DNA from: Trebonia sp963811335 | Lineage (GTDB): Bacteria; Actinomycetota; Actinomycetes; Streptosporangiales; Streptosporangiaceae | Assembly (NCBI GenBank): GCA_963811335.1 | Contig: CAWERB010000023.1 | Span: 62,001 to 126,000 of the forward strand | Length of the DNA stretch: 64,000 nt | Direction of reading: 5' to 3' | In this document: one piece after another, positions 37,961 to 46,781 of the stretch | How positions within the stretch are numbered: position 1 is the first letter of the stretch | Layout of the letters: every line of letters starts with the position of its first letter | Notes under the pieces: generated by a model | Told to the model about the DNA's origin: nothing | The model's input: the letters and a program-made list of their open reading frames with translations, nothing else | The model's database searches: none | Position numbers and translations under genes: made by a program

Positions 37961-38319
37961 GCGCCGTCGACGAAGGCGGTCCCGGTCGGCCGCACCTCGA
38001 TCACGCCCCACTGCGCGCCAGGGCACTTCTCGGCCCAGCCGATCGCCGCGTCCAGGTCGGGTACGTCGAGCAGGAAGATCCCCGCCAGGGCCTCCTTCGT
38101 CTCGGCGAACGGCCCGTCCTGCACTCGCAGGCCGCCGTCCCGGCAGGTCACGCTCGTCGTCGCGGCGGTCGGCTGGAGCACGTCGGCCGAAAGCAGCACC
38201 CCAGCGGACTCCAGCGCCCTGCCGTAGGCGCCGAACGCCTCCTTGGCCTCCTCGATCGCCTCCTCGCTGATCTCCCCGTCGCCGGGCTCCCGGTAGTGCA
38301 TCAGCAGTGCGTAACGCAT
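37948..38319 (-). CDS. YCII/DGPF-domain protein, partner of the ECF42-like sigma factor
   Basis: This 123-residue protein begins MRYALLMHYREPGDGEISEE. It carries the DGPF motif (VQDGPFAETKEALAGIFLLDVPDLDAAIGWAEKCP), the hallmark of the family encoded next to ECF42 sigma factors. The ATG at 38319 is used. The 3' end overlaps the sigma start by 13 nt, so they are cotranslated. Its biochemical role is not established; a ferredoxin-like alpha-beta barrel is the family fold. Confidence 0.9.
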   Translation of the reverse strand: MRYALLMHYREPGDGEISEEAIEEAKEAFGAYGRALESAGVLLSADVLQPTAATTSVTCRDGGLRVQDGPFAETKEALAGIFLLDVPDLDAAIGWAEKCPGAQWGVIEVRPTGTAFVDGAWTR

Positions 38320-38471
38320 CGTCGTCGCCTCCCATGCCAGTGTCGCGCCGGTCGCGGCAGCTGCACCAGGATGACGATCGGGCAACCCGCAGATCGTCAC
38401 CGCCGACGAATCGCTCCGGTGCTGCCGGGCGGCGCGGCATCACGCCGCTAGCCCTTCACCAAACCGGAATC

Positions 38472-39227
38472 CTAGGCGGCGGGCAGCTTCGCCGCCGCTG
38501 CCTCGTCGAGCAGGAACAGCGTGCGCTCAGTGCCGCGGGCCCCGGCCGCCGGCAGCTTGACCTGGCTCACACCGGACACCGACAGGGCGACCGCCTCGGC
38601 CTTCTCCGCGCCGGAGGCGAGGACCCACACCTCACGGGCCGCCTGCAGCGCGCCGAAGGTGAGCGAGATCCGGGTGGGCGGCGGCTTGGGCGAGTTGCGG
38701 ACCGCGACGACCGGGCCGCCGGCGTGCGCCGCCGGGGAATCGGGGAAGATTGACGCGACGTGCCCCTCAGGGCCGATGCCGAGCATCAGCACGTCGAAGG
38801 CGGGGACAAGGGCGCCGTCGGCGGCCGCCGCCAGTTCGGCGGCGTACCTGGCGGCGGCCGCGTCCGGGTCGTCGCCGTCGGGACCGTCCGGCCCCGGGAT
38901 AACGTGCACCCGGGACGGGTCCAGGCGGAGGTGGTCGAGCAGCGCCGACCGGGCGCCCGTCTCGTTCCGCTCCGGGTCCCCGGTCACCTCGAACCGCTCG
39001 TCGCCCCACCAGAAGTCGACGAGCCGCCAGTCGACCGCGTCCCGCGCCGGCGAGGTGGCCATCGCGGCCATCACCTACGTCCCGATGCCGCCGCCGGTCA
39101 GCACCAGGTGCGCGCGCCCCCGGGCGGCGACCGCGTCGGCGAGCCCGGTCACCGCGCGCGCCGCGGCGGCGCTGGCCAGCAGGTCGCCGCTGGCATGGAC
39201 GAAAACCTCAGGAGTGCTCACGGGCAT
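38472..39227 (-). CDS. pgl: 6-phosphogluconolactonase interrupted by an in-frame TAG
   Basis: It hydrolyses 6-phosphogluconolactone, the second oxidative pentose-phosphate step. From the ATG at 39227 the frame reads MPVSTPEVFVHASGDLLA ... RAHLVLTGGGIGT. It then meets TAG at 39075-39077 (codon 51), and continues without a shift as VMAAMATSPARDAVDWRLVDFWWGDERFEV to the normal C-terminus. Active-site blocks TGGGIGT, WWGDER and IGPEGHVASIFPDSPA are intact. Downstream GTG and ATG codons follow the TAG immediately and could allow reinitiation of a 200-residue piece lacking the phosphate-binding N-terminus. It is the last gene of the tkt-tal-zwf-opcA-pgl operon. Confidence 0.85.
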
Positions 39228-39298
39228 CCACTCCCCATCAGGCGGCGTGGCATGCTCATCCGCCGGCCGGAATGTCGCGGTGGCCGGCGCGAACCGTC

Positions 39299-40228
39299 TT
39301 ACTCGCCGGCCGCGGGCAGCGCGGCCGGGGACGACACATCGACGTGCGCCAGCGTCTCACCGTAGACCTCGTCCGGGTCGAGGCGGCGCAGTTCCTCGGC
39401 GAGCAGTTCCGCCGTGTCCCTGCGGTGCAGGGCGACCATCCGGTCGACCCGCCCCGGCCAGGCCAGCGTCGCGGTGCGCCCGTCGAAGCGGGTGATGCCG
39501 ATGTCGCCGTCCGGCGTGCTGAACGTGGCGCCGGTGATGCCAGGGCCGCCGGAGGTGACCCGGGAGACCGGCACGCCGAGCCGCAGCGACAGCCACGCCG
39601 CGATCAGGTCCGCGGTCGGGTTGTCCGGCTCGGCGGCGATCTCGCCCGCGGTGACCGTCGGGTGCGGCTGGTCGAACGTCGCGGCGATCAGCGAGCGCCA
39701 CGGGGTGGCCCGCGTCCAGCCGAAGTCGGTGTCGCCCGGCTGGTAGGCCGTCGCGAGGGCGGCGAGGACGTCGCGCGGCGACTCGGCGGCCGCCGCGTCG
39801 GTGACCCGCCGCTGAGCGAGCGCGCCGAGCGGGTGCTTGGCGGGGATCTCCGGCGCCTCGTCCGGCCACCAGGTCACCACGGGGACGTCGGGCACGAGCA
39901 GCGGCGCGACCACCGAGTCGGCGTGCTGGCCGAGCGGGCCGTACATGCGCAGCACGATCGTCTCGCCCGGTGACGCCTCGCCCACCCGGATCTCCGCGTC
40001 GAGCCGGGAATCCGCCTTCGGCTTGCGGCTGATGATGGCGAGGACGCGGCACGGGTGCTCCCGGGCCGCCTGGTTGGCGGCCCGGATCGCGTCGTACTGC
40101 GCCGCCTCGTCGGTCACGATGATGAGGGTGAGCACCATGCCGAGGGTCATGCCGCCGAGCCGGCGCCGTGCCTCGGTCAGCGCGTGGTCGATGGCGCCGG
40201 TGGTGGTGTCGGTCAGGTCGATCGTCAT
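39299..40228 (-). CDS. opcA: OpcA, glucose-6-phosphate dehydrogenase assembly protein
   Basis: This 309-residue protein activates or assembles G6PDH in actinomycetes and cyanobacteria. It begins MTIDLTDTTTGAIDHALTEARRRLGGMTLGMVLTLIIVTDE and ends with the conserved VYGETLAHV region. PVVTWWPDEAPEIPAKHPLG near 118 is a family signature. A GTAGGAGATC ribosome site lies upstream of the ATG. It follows zwf by 9 nt, the standard arrangement. Confidence 0.95.
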   Translation of the reverse strand: MTIDLTDTTTGAIDHALTEARRRLGGMTLGMVLTLIIVTDEAAQYDAIRAANQAAREHPCRVLAIISRKPKADSRLDAEIRVGEASPGETIVLRMYGPLGQHADSVVAPLLVPDVPVVTWWPDEAPEIPAKHPLGALAQRRVTDAAAAESPRDVLAALATAYQPGDTDFGWTRATPWRSLIAATFDQPHPTVTAGEIAAEPDNPTADLIAAWLSLRLGVPVSRVTSGGPGITGATFSTPDGDIGITRFDGRTATLAWPGRVDRMVALHRRDTAELLAEELRRLDPDEVYGETLAHVDVSSPAALPAAGE

Positions 40229-40237
40229 TGTGATCTC

Positions 40238-41845
40238 CTACAACCTTCTCCAGGCGCGGCGGTCGCGCGCCATCATCGCGTCGGCCGACGCGGGCCCGGC
40301 CCCGCCCGATGCGTACTGCTCCGGCTTGGTGTTCTCGGCCCAGAAGTGCTCGATCGGGTCGAGGATGCGCCAGGAGAGCTCGACCTCCTCCTGGCGGGGG
40401 AACAGCGGCGGGTCGCCGATCAGCACGTCGAGGATGAGCCGCTCGTAGGCCTCGGGCGAGGACTCGGTGAACGACTCGCCGTAGGCGAAGTCCATGTTCA
40501 CGTCGCGGACTTCCATGAGTGAGCCAGGAACCTTGGAGCCGAACCGCAAGGTAACGCCCTCGTCCGGCTGGACCCGGATCACCAGGGCGTTCTGCCCGAG
40601 TTCCTTGGTGTCGGTGGCCGCGAACGGCAGGTGCGGCGCCCGCTGGAACATCAGCGCGATCTCCGTCATCCGCCGGGTGAGCCGCTTGCCGGTGCGCAGG
40701 TAGAACGGGACGCCCGCCCATCGCCGGGTATCCACGGCCAGCCGCACGGCCGCGTAGGTCTCGGTCCGGGAGTCGGTGGGGATGCCCTCCTCCTCGAGGA
40801 AGCCGGCGACCTGCCGGCCGCCCTGCCAGCCGGCCGCGTACTGGCCGCGCGCCGTCCCCTGGGCGAGGTCGGCGGGCAGCCGGACGGCCGACAGGATCTT
40901 CTCCTTCTCCTGGCGCAGCGAGTCGGCCTCGAACGACACCGGCTCCTCCATCGCGGTCAGCGCGAGCAGCTGGAGCAGGTGGTTCTGGATGACGTCGCGC
41001 GCGGCGCCGATCCCGTCGTAGTAGCCGGCCCGGCCGCCGATCCCGATGTCCTCCGACATGGTGATCTGCACGTGGTCCACGTAGGAGCGGTTCCAGATCG
41101 GCTCGTACAGGGTGTTGGCGAAGCGCAGCGCCAGGATGTTCTGTACGGTCTCCTTGCCCAGGTAATGATCGATGCGGAACACCGACTCGGCGGGGAACAC
41201 CGCGTCGACGATGGCGTTGAGCTCTTTCGCCGTCTGCAGGTCGCGGCCGAACGGCTTCTCGATCACCACCCGGCGCCACGGCTTGCGCCCGTCCGGCCCA
41301 GCGGGGCCGGGATCGGACAGGCCGGACCGCTTGAGCTGTTCCACCACCGTGGAGAAGAACTTAGGCGGGATGGACAGGTAGAAGGCGTAGTTGCCGCCGG
41401 TGCCGCGGTCGTGGTCCAGCTGGCGCACCGTCTCCGCGAGCTGGTCGAACGCGGCGTCGTCGGTGAACTCGCCGGGTACGAACCGGACGCCCTCCTGCAG
41501 CTGCTGCCAGACCGTCTCACGGAACGGGGTGCGCGCGTGCTCCTTGACGGCCTGCTCCGTGATCTGCGCGAAGTCCTCGTGCTCCCAGTCCCGGCGGGCG
41601 AAGCCGACCAGGGAGAAGCCGGGCGGCAGCAGGCCACGGTTGGCCAGGTCGTACAGGGCCGGCATCAGCTTCTTGCGCGCCAGGTCACCGGTGACACCGA
41701 ACATCACCATGACGCACGGGCCCGCGACCCGCGGGATCCGGCGGTCCCGCGGGTCGCGCAGCGCGTTGACCGGGTCGCCCGAGGCCGCGATCACCCCCGG
41801 GTTCGCCGGCGCCGGTCCCCGGGCGCCGGCGTTCGGCTTATCCAT
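40238..41845 (-). CDS. zwf: Glucose-6-phosphate 1-dehydrogenase
   Basis: It oxidises glucose-6-phosphate to the lactone with NADP+. It is 535 residues long. The nucleotide-binding start VMFGVTGDLARKKLMPALYDL is near 44 (GxxGDLA/K), IEKPFGRDL near 195 and the catalytic RIDHYLGKE near 225. The ATG at 41845 has an AGGAGG ribosome site 8 nt upstream. It lies in the operon tkt-tal-zwf-opcA-pgl, 30 nt after tal. Confidence 0.97.
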   Translation of the reverse strand: MDKPNAGARGPAPANPGVIAASGDPVNALRDPRDRRIPRVAGPCVMVMFGVTGDLARKKLMPALYDLANRGLLPPGFSLVGFARRDWEHEDFAQITEQAVKEHARTPFRETVWQQLQEGVRFVPGEFTDDAAFDQLAETVRQLDHDRGTGGNYAFYLSIPPKFFSTVVEQLKRSGLSDPGPAGPDGRKPWRRVVIEKPFGRDLQTAKELNAIVDAVFPAESVFRIDHYLGKETVQNILALRFANTLYEPIWNRSYVDHVQITMSEDIGIGGRAGYYDGIGAARDVIQNHLLQLLALTAMEEPVSFEADSLRQEKEKILSAVRLPADLAQGTARGQYAAGWQGGRQVAGFLEEEGIPTDSRTETYAAVRLAVDTRRWAGVPFYLRTGKRLTRRMTEIALMFQRAPHLPFAATDTKELGQNALVIRVQPDEGVTLRFGSKVPGSLMEVRDVNMDFAYGESFTESSPEAYERLILDVLIGDPPLFPRQEEVELSWRILDPIEHFWAENTKPEQYASGGAGPASADAMMARDRRAWRRL

Positions 41846-41875
41846 GATCGGAACCTCCTGTGGGTCCTAATCTGC

Positions 41876-42981
41876 CTACGAGTTCAGGCTGAGCTCGTTC
41901 TTGATCGTGGCGAGCATCTCGCCCCAGGATGCCTCGAACTTGGCGACGCCCTCGTCCTCCAGGACCTGGACCACGTCGTCGTAGCTGATGCCGAGGGCCT
42001 CGAGTGAGGCGAACAGCGCCCGGGACTCGTCGTACGTGCCGTGGACGGTGTCGCCCCGCAGCACGCCGTGGTCGGCGGTGGCGTGCAGCGTCGCCTCCGG
42101 CATGGTGTTCACCGTGTCGGCGGTCACCAGCTCGACCACGTACAGCGTGTCGGGCAGCGACGGGTCCTTGGTGGAGGTCGACGCCCACAGCGGCCGCTGC
42201 ACCTTGGCGCCCTTGGCGGCGAGCGCGCGCCACCGGTCGGTGTCCAGCTTCTGCTCGTACAGCTCGTAGGCGAGCCGCGCGTTGGCGATGGCCGCCTTGC
42301 TCTTCAGCGCGAGCGCCTCCGGGGTGCCGATGGCGTTCAGCCGCTTGTCGACCTCGGTGTCCACCCGGGACACGAAGAACGATGCGACGGACGCGATCGT
42401 GGAGATGTCGTGACCGTTCGCCGCGGCCTGCTCGAGGCCGGCCATGAAGGCGTCGATGACCTCGGCGTACCGCTCAAGGGAGAAGATCAGCGTCACGTTG
42501 ACCGAGATGCCCTCGGCCAGCGTCGCGGTGATCGCCGGGACGCCCGCGGGGGTCGCCGGGATCTTGATGAAGATGTTCGGCCGGTCGACCAGCCACCACA
42601 GCTGCTTGGCCTCGGCGACGGTCTTGTCCGTGTCGTTGGCGAGCCGCGGGTCGACCTCAATCGACACCCGGCCGTCGACGGCGGACTCCTCGTAGACGGG
42701 GCGGAGCACGTCGGCGCCCCACCGGATGTCGCGGGTGGTGATCATCCGGGACGCTTCCTCGACGGTCACGCCGCGGATGCGCCAGGTCCTTGGTCTGCTC
42801 GTCATACGCGTCGCCCTTGGCGAGCGCGTTGGCGAAGATGGTCGGGTTCGACGTGACGCCGCGCACGTGGAAGTCCCTCGACGAGGGACTCCAGGTTGCC
42901 GCTGCGCAGCCGCTCCCGGCTGATGTCATCGAGCCAGACCGACACGCCGGCCTTGGTGAGTTCCCCGAGTACGTCAGACAT
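41876..42981 (-). CDS. tal: Transaldolase, two frameshifts
   Basis: It transfers a dihydroxyacetone unit between sedoheptulose-7-phosphate and glyceraldehyde-3-phosphate. The ATG at 42981 (ribosome site GGAAGGA) begins MSDVLGELTKAGVSVWLDDI and SRERLRSGNLESLV. An extra G near 42882 shifts it to FHVRGVTSNPTIFANALAKGDAYDEQTKDLA. An extra C near 42781 returns it to IRGVTVEEASRMITTRDIRWGADVLRPVYEES and the rest. The Schiff-base lysine is in NIFIKIPATPAG. With both bases removed the protein is about 367 residues, normal for the actinobacterial type. Confidence 0.9.
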
Positions 42982-43002
42982 TTGCCCGCGTTCCTTCCGT
43001 CT

Positions 43003-45084
43003 TCAGCTTTTTAGTTCGGCCTTCGCCATGGACGCCTTCGCGGCGGCGGCCACCGCCTCGGCGGTGATGCCGAACTCCTGGTAGAGCACGGCCTCCGCGG
43101 CGGACGCGCCGTAGTGGTCGATGCCGACCGACTCCCCGGCGTCGCCCACGAAGATCCGCCACGGGGGAGTGATGCCCGCCTCGACCGAGACCCTGGCCCG
43201 CATCGCCGCCGGAAGCACCTCCTCCTGGTACGAAGCGTCCTGCTCCCTGAACCATTCCACCGACGGCATCGACACCACCCGCGCCGAGATTCCCTCCGCC
43301 GCGAGCAGCGTACGGGCGGCGACGGCGATCTGGACCTCCGAGCCGGTGCCGATAAGGACGACGTCAGATCCGTCGGCGAGCACGTACGCGCCGCGGGCCA
43401 CGCCAGCGGCCGGCGCGAGCTCGGTCCGGTCGAACGTCGGCATGTTCTGCCGCGACAGGCACAGGCCCGCCGGGCGGTCGGTCTTCTCCAGGATCGTCTT
43501 CCACGCGACCGCGGTTTCATTCGCGTCGCCGGGACGGACGACGTCGAGCCCGGGGATGTTTCGCAGCGACCACAGGTGCTCGACGGGCTGGTGCGTCGGG
43601 CCGTCCTCGCCAAGTCCGATGGAGTCGTGGGTCCAGACGAACGTGACCGGCTGCTCCATCAGCGCGGCCAGCCGCACCGCGCCGCGCATGTAGTCGCTGA
43701 ACTGCAGGAACGTGCCGCCGTACGGGCGGGTGAGGCCAGAAAGCACGATGCCGTTCAAGATGGCGCCCATGCCGTGCTCGCGGATGCCGAAGTGCAGCGT
43801 CCGCCCGTAGGGGTTGCCCGGCCACATCTTGGACTGCCGGTTGGCCGGGAGGAAGGACGGCTCGCCCTTCATCGTCGTGAGGTTGGACTCGGCGAGGTCG
43901 GCCGAGCCGCCCCACAGCTCCGGCAGGACCGGGGCGAGCGCGCTCAGCACCTCGCCCGACGCCTTCCTCGTCGCGATGCCCTTGGGGTCGGCGGGGAACT
44001 CCGGCAGGGCGTCCGCCCACCCGGCCGGCAGCTCGCGGGCGGCCAGCCGGGCGAAGAGCGCCCCTCGTTCGGGATTGCCCTTCTCCCACTCCGCGAACGA
44101 TGAGTCCCACTCCGCGTGCAGCGCCTTGCCCCGGGCGGCGACCTCGCGGGCGCGGTTGAGCGCCTCTTCCTCGACGGGGAAGGCCTGGTCCGGGTCGAAG
44201 CCGAGGATCTCCTTGGTCACCTTGACCTCGGCGTCGCCGAGCGCGGAGCCGTGCGCCGCGCCGGTGTTCTGCTTGTTCGGCGCGGGCCAGCCGATGATCG
44301 TGCGCAGCACGATGAACGAGGGCCTGCCCGTCACGGCCTTGGCGGCCTCGATCGCGTCGTAAAGCGCCTGGACGTTCTCCTGGTAGCCGCTTTCCGTCAC
44401 CCAGGAGACGTGCTGGACGTGCCAGCCGTAGGCCTCGTAGCGGGCGCCGACGTCCTCGGACTTGGCGACAACCGTGTCGTCCTCGATCGAGATGTGGTTG
44501 TCGTCGTAGATGACGACCAGGTTGCCGAGCTCCTGCACCGCGGCGATCGCGGAGACCTCGTGGGTGATGCCCTCTTCGATGTCGCCGTCGGAGGCGATCG
44601 CGTAGACGAAGTGGTCGAACGGCGAGGCGCCCGGCGCGGCGTCCGGGTCGAGCAGGCCCCGCTCGCGGCGCGCCGCCATCGCCATGCCGACGGCGTTGCC
44701 GAGGCCCTGGCCGAGCGGCCCGGTGGTGGTCTCGACGCCGGGGGTCAGCCCGTGCTCGGGGTGGCCGGGGGTGATCGACCCCCAGGTGCGGAACGCCTTC
44801 AGGTCGTCGAGCCCGACCCCGTAGCCGGACAGGTACAGCTGGATGTAGAGCGTCAGCGAGGAGTGGCCGCAGGAGAGCACGAAACGGTCCCGGCCCGGCC
44901 ACTTCGGGTCGGCCGGGTCATGCCGCATCACGCGCTGGAACAGCAGGTAGGCGGCGGGCGCGAGGGACATCGCGGTGCCGGGGTGCCCGTTGCCCACTTT
45001 CTGCACCGAGTCCATCGCCAGGACCCGGACCAGGTCGACGGCCCGCTTGTCGGCGGGTGTCCAGTCAAGGGCGTGGTTGCTCAC
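43003..45084 (-). CDS. tkt: Transketolase
   Basis: It transfers a two-carbon unit between sugar phosphates with thiamine diphosphate. It is 693 residues from the GTG at 45084 (VSNHALDWTPADKRAVD). The thiamine-diphosphate motif GDGDIEEGITHE (as SDGDIEEG) lies near 160, the catalytic-domain WTHDSIGLGEDGPTHQPVEHL near 480, and the HFGIREHGMG region holds the catalytic Glu. The frame remains open upstream, but that region has no conserved character. An AGAAGGGA lies 14 nt before the GTG. It is the first gene of the pentose-phosphate operon, with tal starting 21 nt after its stop. Confidence 0.96.
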   Translation of the reverse strand: MSNHALDWTPADKRAVDLVRVLAMDSVQKVGNGHPGTAMSLAPAAYLLFQRVMRHDPADPKWPGRDRFVLSCGHSSLTLYIQLYLSGYGVGLDDLKAFRTWGSITPGHPEHGLTPGVETTTGPLGQGLGNAVGMAMAARRERGLLDPDAAPGASPFDHFVYAIASDGDIEEGITHEVSAIAAVQELGNLVVIYDDNHISIEDDTVVAKSEDVGARYEAYGWHVQHVSWVTESGYQENVQALYDAIEAAKAVTGRPSFIVLRTIIGWPAPNKQNTGAAHGSALGDAEVKVTKEILGFDPDQAFPVEEEALNRAREVAARGKALHAEWDSSFAEWEKGNPERGALFARLAARELPAGWADALPEFPADPKGIATRKASGEVLSALAPVLPELWGGSADLAESNLTTMKGEPSFLPANRQSKMWPGNPYGRTLHFGIREHGMGAILNGIVLSGLTRPYGGTFLQFSDYMRGAVRLAALMEQPVTFVWTHDSIGLGEDGPTHQPVEHLWSLRNIPGLDVVRPGDANETAVAWKTILEKTDRPAGLCLSRQNMPTFDRTELAPAAGVARGAYVLADGSDVVLIGTGSEVQIAVAARTLLAAEGISARVVSMPSVEWFREQDASYQEEVLPAAMRARVSVEAGITPPWRIFVGDAGESVGIDHYGASAAEAVLYQEFGITAEAVAAAAKASMAKAELKS

Positions 45085-45278
45085 CTTTACGTCACGGATC
45101 CCTTCTGCAGGCTTCTCTGGCGTCCGCCGCGGCCGGCGGAAAGAGCTCGCGTGCGCGCGGCGGGACGCGGGCAGGGTGAAGTCCCCGGTGGCCCACCATG
45201 CCACGTTCAGAGCCTATCCCGGCGGGCAGCCGGCACGCAGCCCGGGGGAGACCGTTTGCGCAAGGTTCACCGGAAACC

Positions 45279-45312
45279 TGGTCTAGACCAAAAAATGTCC
45301 CGGTCTAGACCA
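45279..45312. promoter_or_regulatory. Two tandem palindromes TGGTCTAGACCA (DasR dre-like)
   Basis: TGGTCTAGACCA (45279-45290) is a perfect 12-bp palindrome. A second copy, CGGTCTAGACCA, lies at 45301-45312 with its 10-bp core GGTCTAGACC intact. The centres are 22 bp apart, two helical turns. The core matches the published Streptomyces DasR-responsive element (ACTGGTCTAGACCA-type). The pair sits 195 nt upstream of tkt and 22-55 nt upstream of the PrsW gene start. Confidence 0.75.
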
Positions 45313-45366
45313 ATTTTGGAGCATGTGCGCGCCGTGAGACGGCAGCGCCGCAGTAGGCTGCTGACC

Positions 45367-46629
45367 GTGAACGAGTCAGGCCCGCCGCCTGCCGCGAGGG
45401 AGCCGTTCAGTGCGAGGGCGGTCCTCGCGGGGCGTCCGGCCGGCCGGACGCCGGTAGCTTTCATCGTGGGCATCGCCGTCACCGCGGCGTGCGCGATCGT
45501 GGCGCTCGGCATCGACGCCGTGCAGTCGTTCGCGGCGGGCGACGGGGCGGCGCCGTTCGCGATCGCGCTGCCGCTCGCGCTGCTCCCGGTGCCGCTGCTC
45601 GTCGTGGTCGTGCTGTGGATGGACCGGCTGGAGCCCGAGCCGCGGGCCAACCTGGCGTTCGCGTTCGGCTGGGGCGCGGGGATCGCCGCGCTGACCGCGC
45701 TGATCGTCAACACCGCCGACCTCGTGTACGTGACGCAGCCGCGGCTCGGCGCGTCCGCCGGCGAGTACGTGGCGGCCACGTTCGGCGCCCCGCTGGTCGA
45801 GGAGACGCTCAAGGGCGCGGTCCTCATCGGCCTGTTGTGGCGGCGCCGCGCCGAGCTCGACGGTCCCGCCGACGGCGTCATCTACGCCGCGATGGTCGGC
45901 CTGGGCTTCGCGATGATCGAGAACGTCGGCTACTACATCAACGCCCTCGTGAGCCCGGAGCGCGGCGGCATCGACCTGCTCGGCTACACCTTCGTGCTGC
46001 GCGGGGTGGTGTCACCGTTCCTGCACCCGATCTTCACCTCGATGACCGGCCTCGGCGTCGCCTACGCGGCGGGCCGCAGGAACGGCGGCGCCTGGGCGGT
46101 GGGGCTTGGCCTGCTCGCGGCGATGACCCTGCACGGCATATGGAACGGCTTGTCCCTGTACGGCACGGCGGGCCTGGTCGCCGGGTACCTCGTCATGTCG
46201 TGCGTGCTCGTGGCGCTGATCGTCGTGCTGGTCGCCGACCGGCGCCGGGTCATCGGCCTCATCCGCCGCTACCTGCCCGCCTACCAGCGCACCGGCCTGG
46301 TCACCGCCGACGACGTGGCGATGCTCGCCTCGCTGCGGGCCCGCGGCGTCGCCCGCCGCTGGGCCCGCGCCTCCGGCGGCCACCCCGCCGCCACGGCGAT
46401 GTCGGACTACCAGCTCGCCGCCACCGAGCTGGCCCTGGCCTGCGCCAAGGCCGACCGCGGCGTGCTCGACTTCAACGCCTTCGCCGTCCGCGAGCACTCC
46501 CTGCTGAGCCTGATGGCCCTGGCCAGGCGGGCCTTCAACCGCCACGTCCCCGGCGGCTCGGAAGTCACCCCCGCCCCCTGGGCCGCCTCCGCCTCGGCCC
46601 TCACCCGTCACGGCGACCATTCCTCTTAA
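45367..46629 (+). CDS. PrsW-family intramembrane metalloprotease
   Basis: It is 420 residues with about eight helices. The PrsW/CAAX-protease-like motifs are visible: APLVEETLKG near 141 (EE), GFAMIENVGYY near 182 (E), FLHPIFTSMTGLGVAYA near 219 (H) and LHGIWNG near 258 (H). PrsW cleaves anti-sigma factors in Bacillus; in actinomycetes the target is unknown. The GTG at 45367 is used; the GTG at 45334 is an alternative with a TTGGAG site. The long soluble C-terminus (after about 310) has no known motif. The DasR-like sites lie directly upstream. Confidence 0.86.
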   Translation: MNESGPPPAAREPFSARAVLAGRPAGRTPVAFIVGIAVTAACAIVALGIDAVQSFAAGDGAAPFAIALPLALLPVPLLVVVVLWMDRLEPEPRANLAFAFGWGAGIAALTALIVNTADLVYVTQPRLGASAGEYVAATFGAPLVEETLKGAVLIGLLWRRRAELDGPADGVIYAAMVGLGFAMIENVGYYINALVSPERGGIDLLGYTFVLRGVVSPFLHPIFTSMTGLGVAYAAGRRNGGAWAVGLGLLAAMTLHGIWNGLSLYGTAGLVAGYLVMSCVLVALIVVLVADRRRVIGLIRRYLPAYQRTGLVTADDVAMLASLRARGVARRWARASGGHPAATAMSDYQLAATELALACAKADRGVLDFNAFAVREHSLLSLMALARRAFNRHVPGGSEVTPAPWAASASALTRHGDHSS

Positions 46630-46718
46630 CCGTAACGTCGCGCCAGTTCACGACCACGGTGGTGCCGAACGGAGGCGTGCTCCGCCCCTTCGCTCGAGTC
46701 CGTCCCTTCGCTTGAGAA

Positions 46719-46745
46719 TGTCACAGGATCCGGTGGTGCCTTGTC
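46719..46745 (+). promoter_or_regulatory. Putative ECF41 promoter upstream of the epimerase gene
   Basis: TGTCACA (46719-46725) is followed after 16 nt by TGTC (46742-46745). It is 37 nt upstream of the epimerase start at 46782. The published ECF41 promoter is TGTCACA-N16-CGTC, so this is a near match, as expected for an autoregulated epimerase-sigma unit. Confidence 0.6.
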
Positions 46746-46781
46746 TTGGAGGGCAAGGCATTCACGCGGAGGGAAAACATC

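Noticed and set aside
39075..39077. Pyrrolysine or other recoding of the TAG in pgl
   Set aside because: Only one in-frame TAG is seen in one enzyme with no pyl machinery in view; a point mutation, indel pair or sequencing error is simpler.
39357..41279. 640-codon leftward frame over opcA and zwf
   Set aside because: It spans two intact genes in a different frame and shows Arg/Gly-rich noise and no motif.
45279..45312. Reading the TGGTCTAGACCA pair as a transcription terminator
   Set aside because: Each palindrome is only 10-12 bp without a real loop, they are regularly spaced and lie between divergent starts, which fits operators better.
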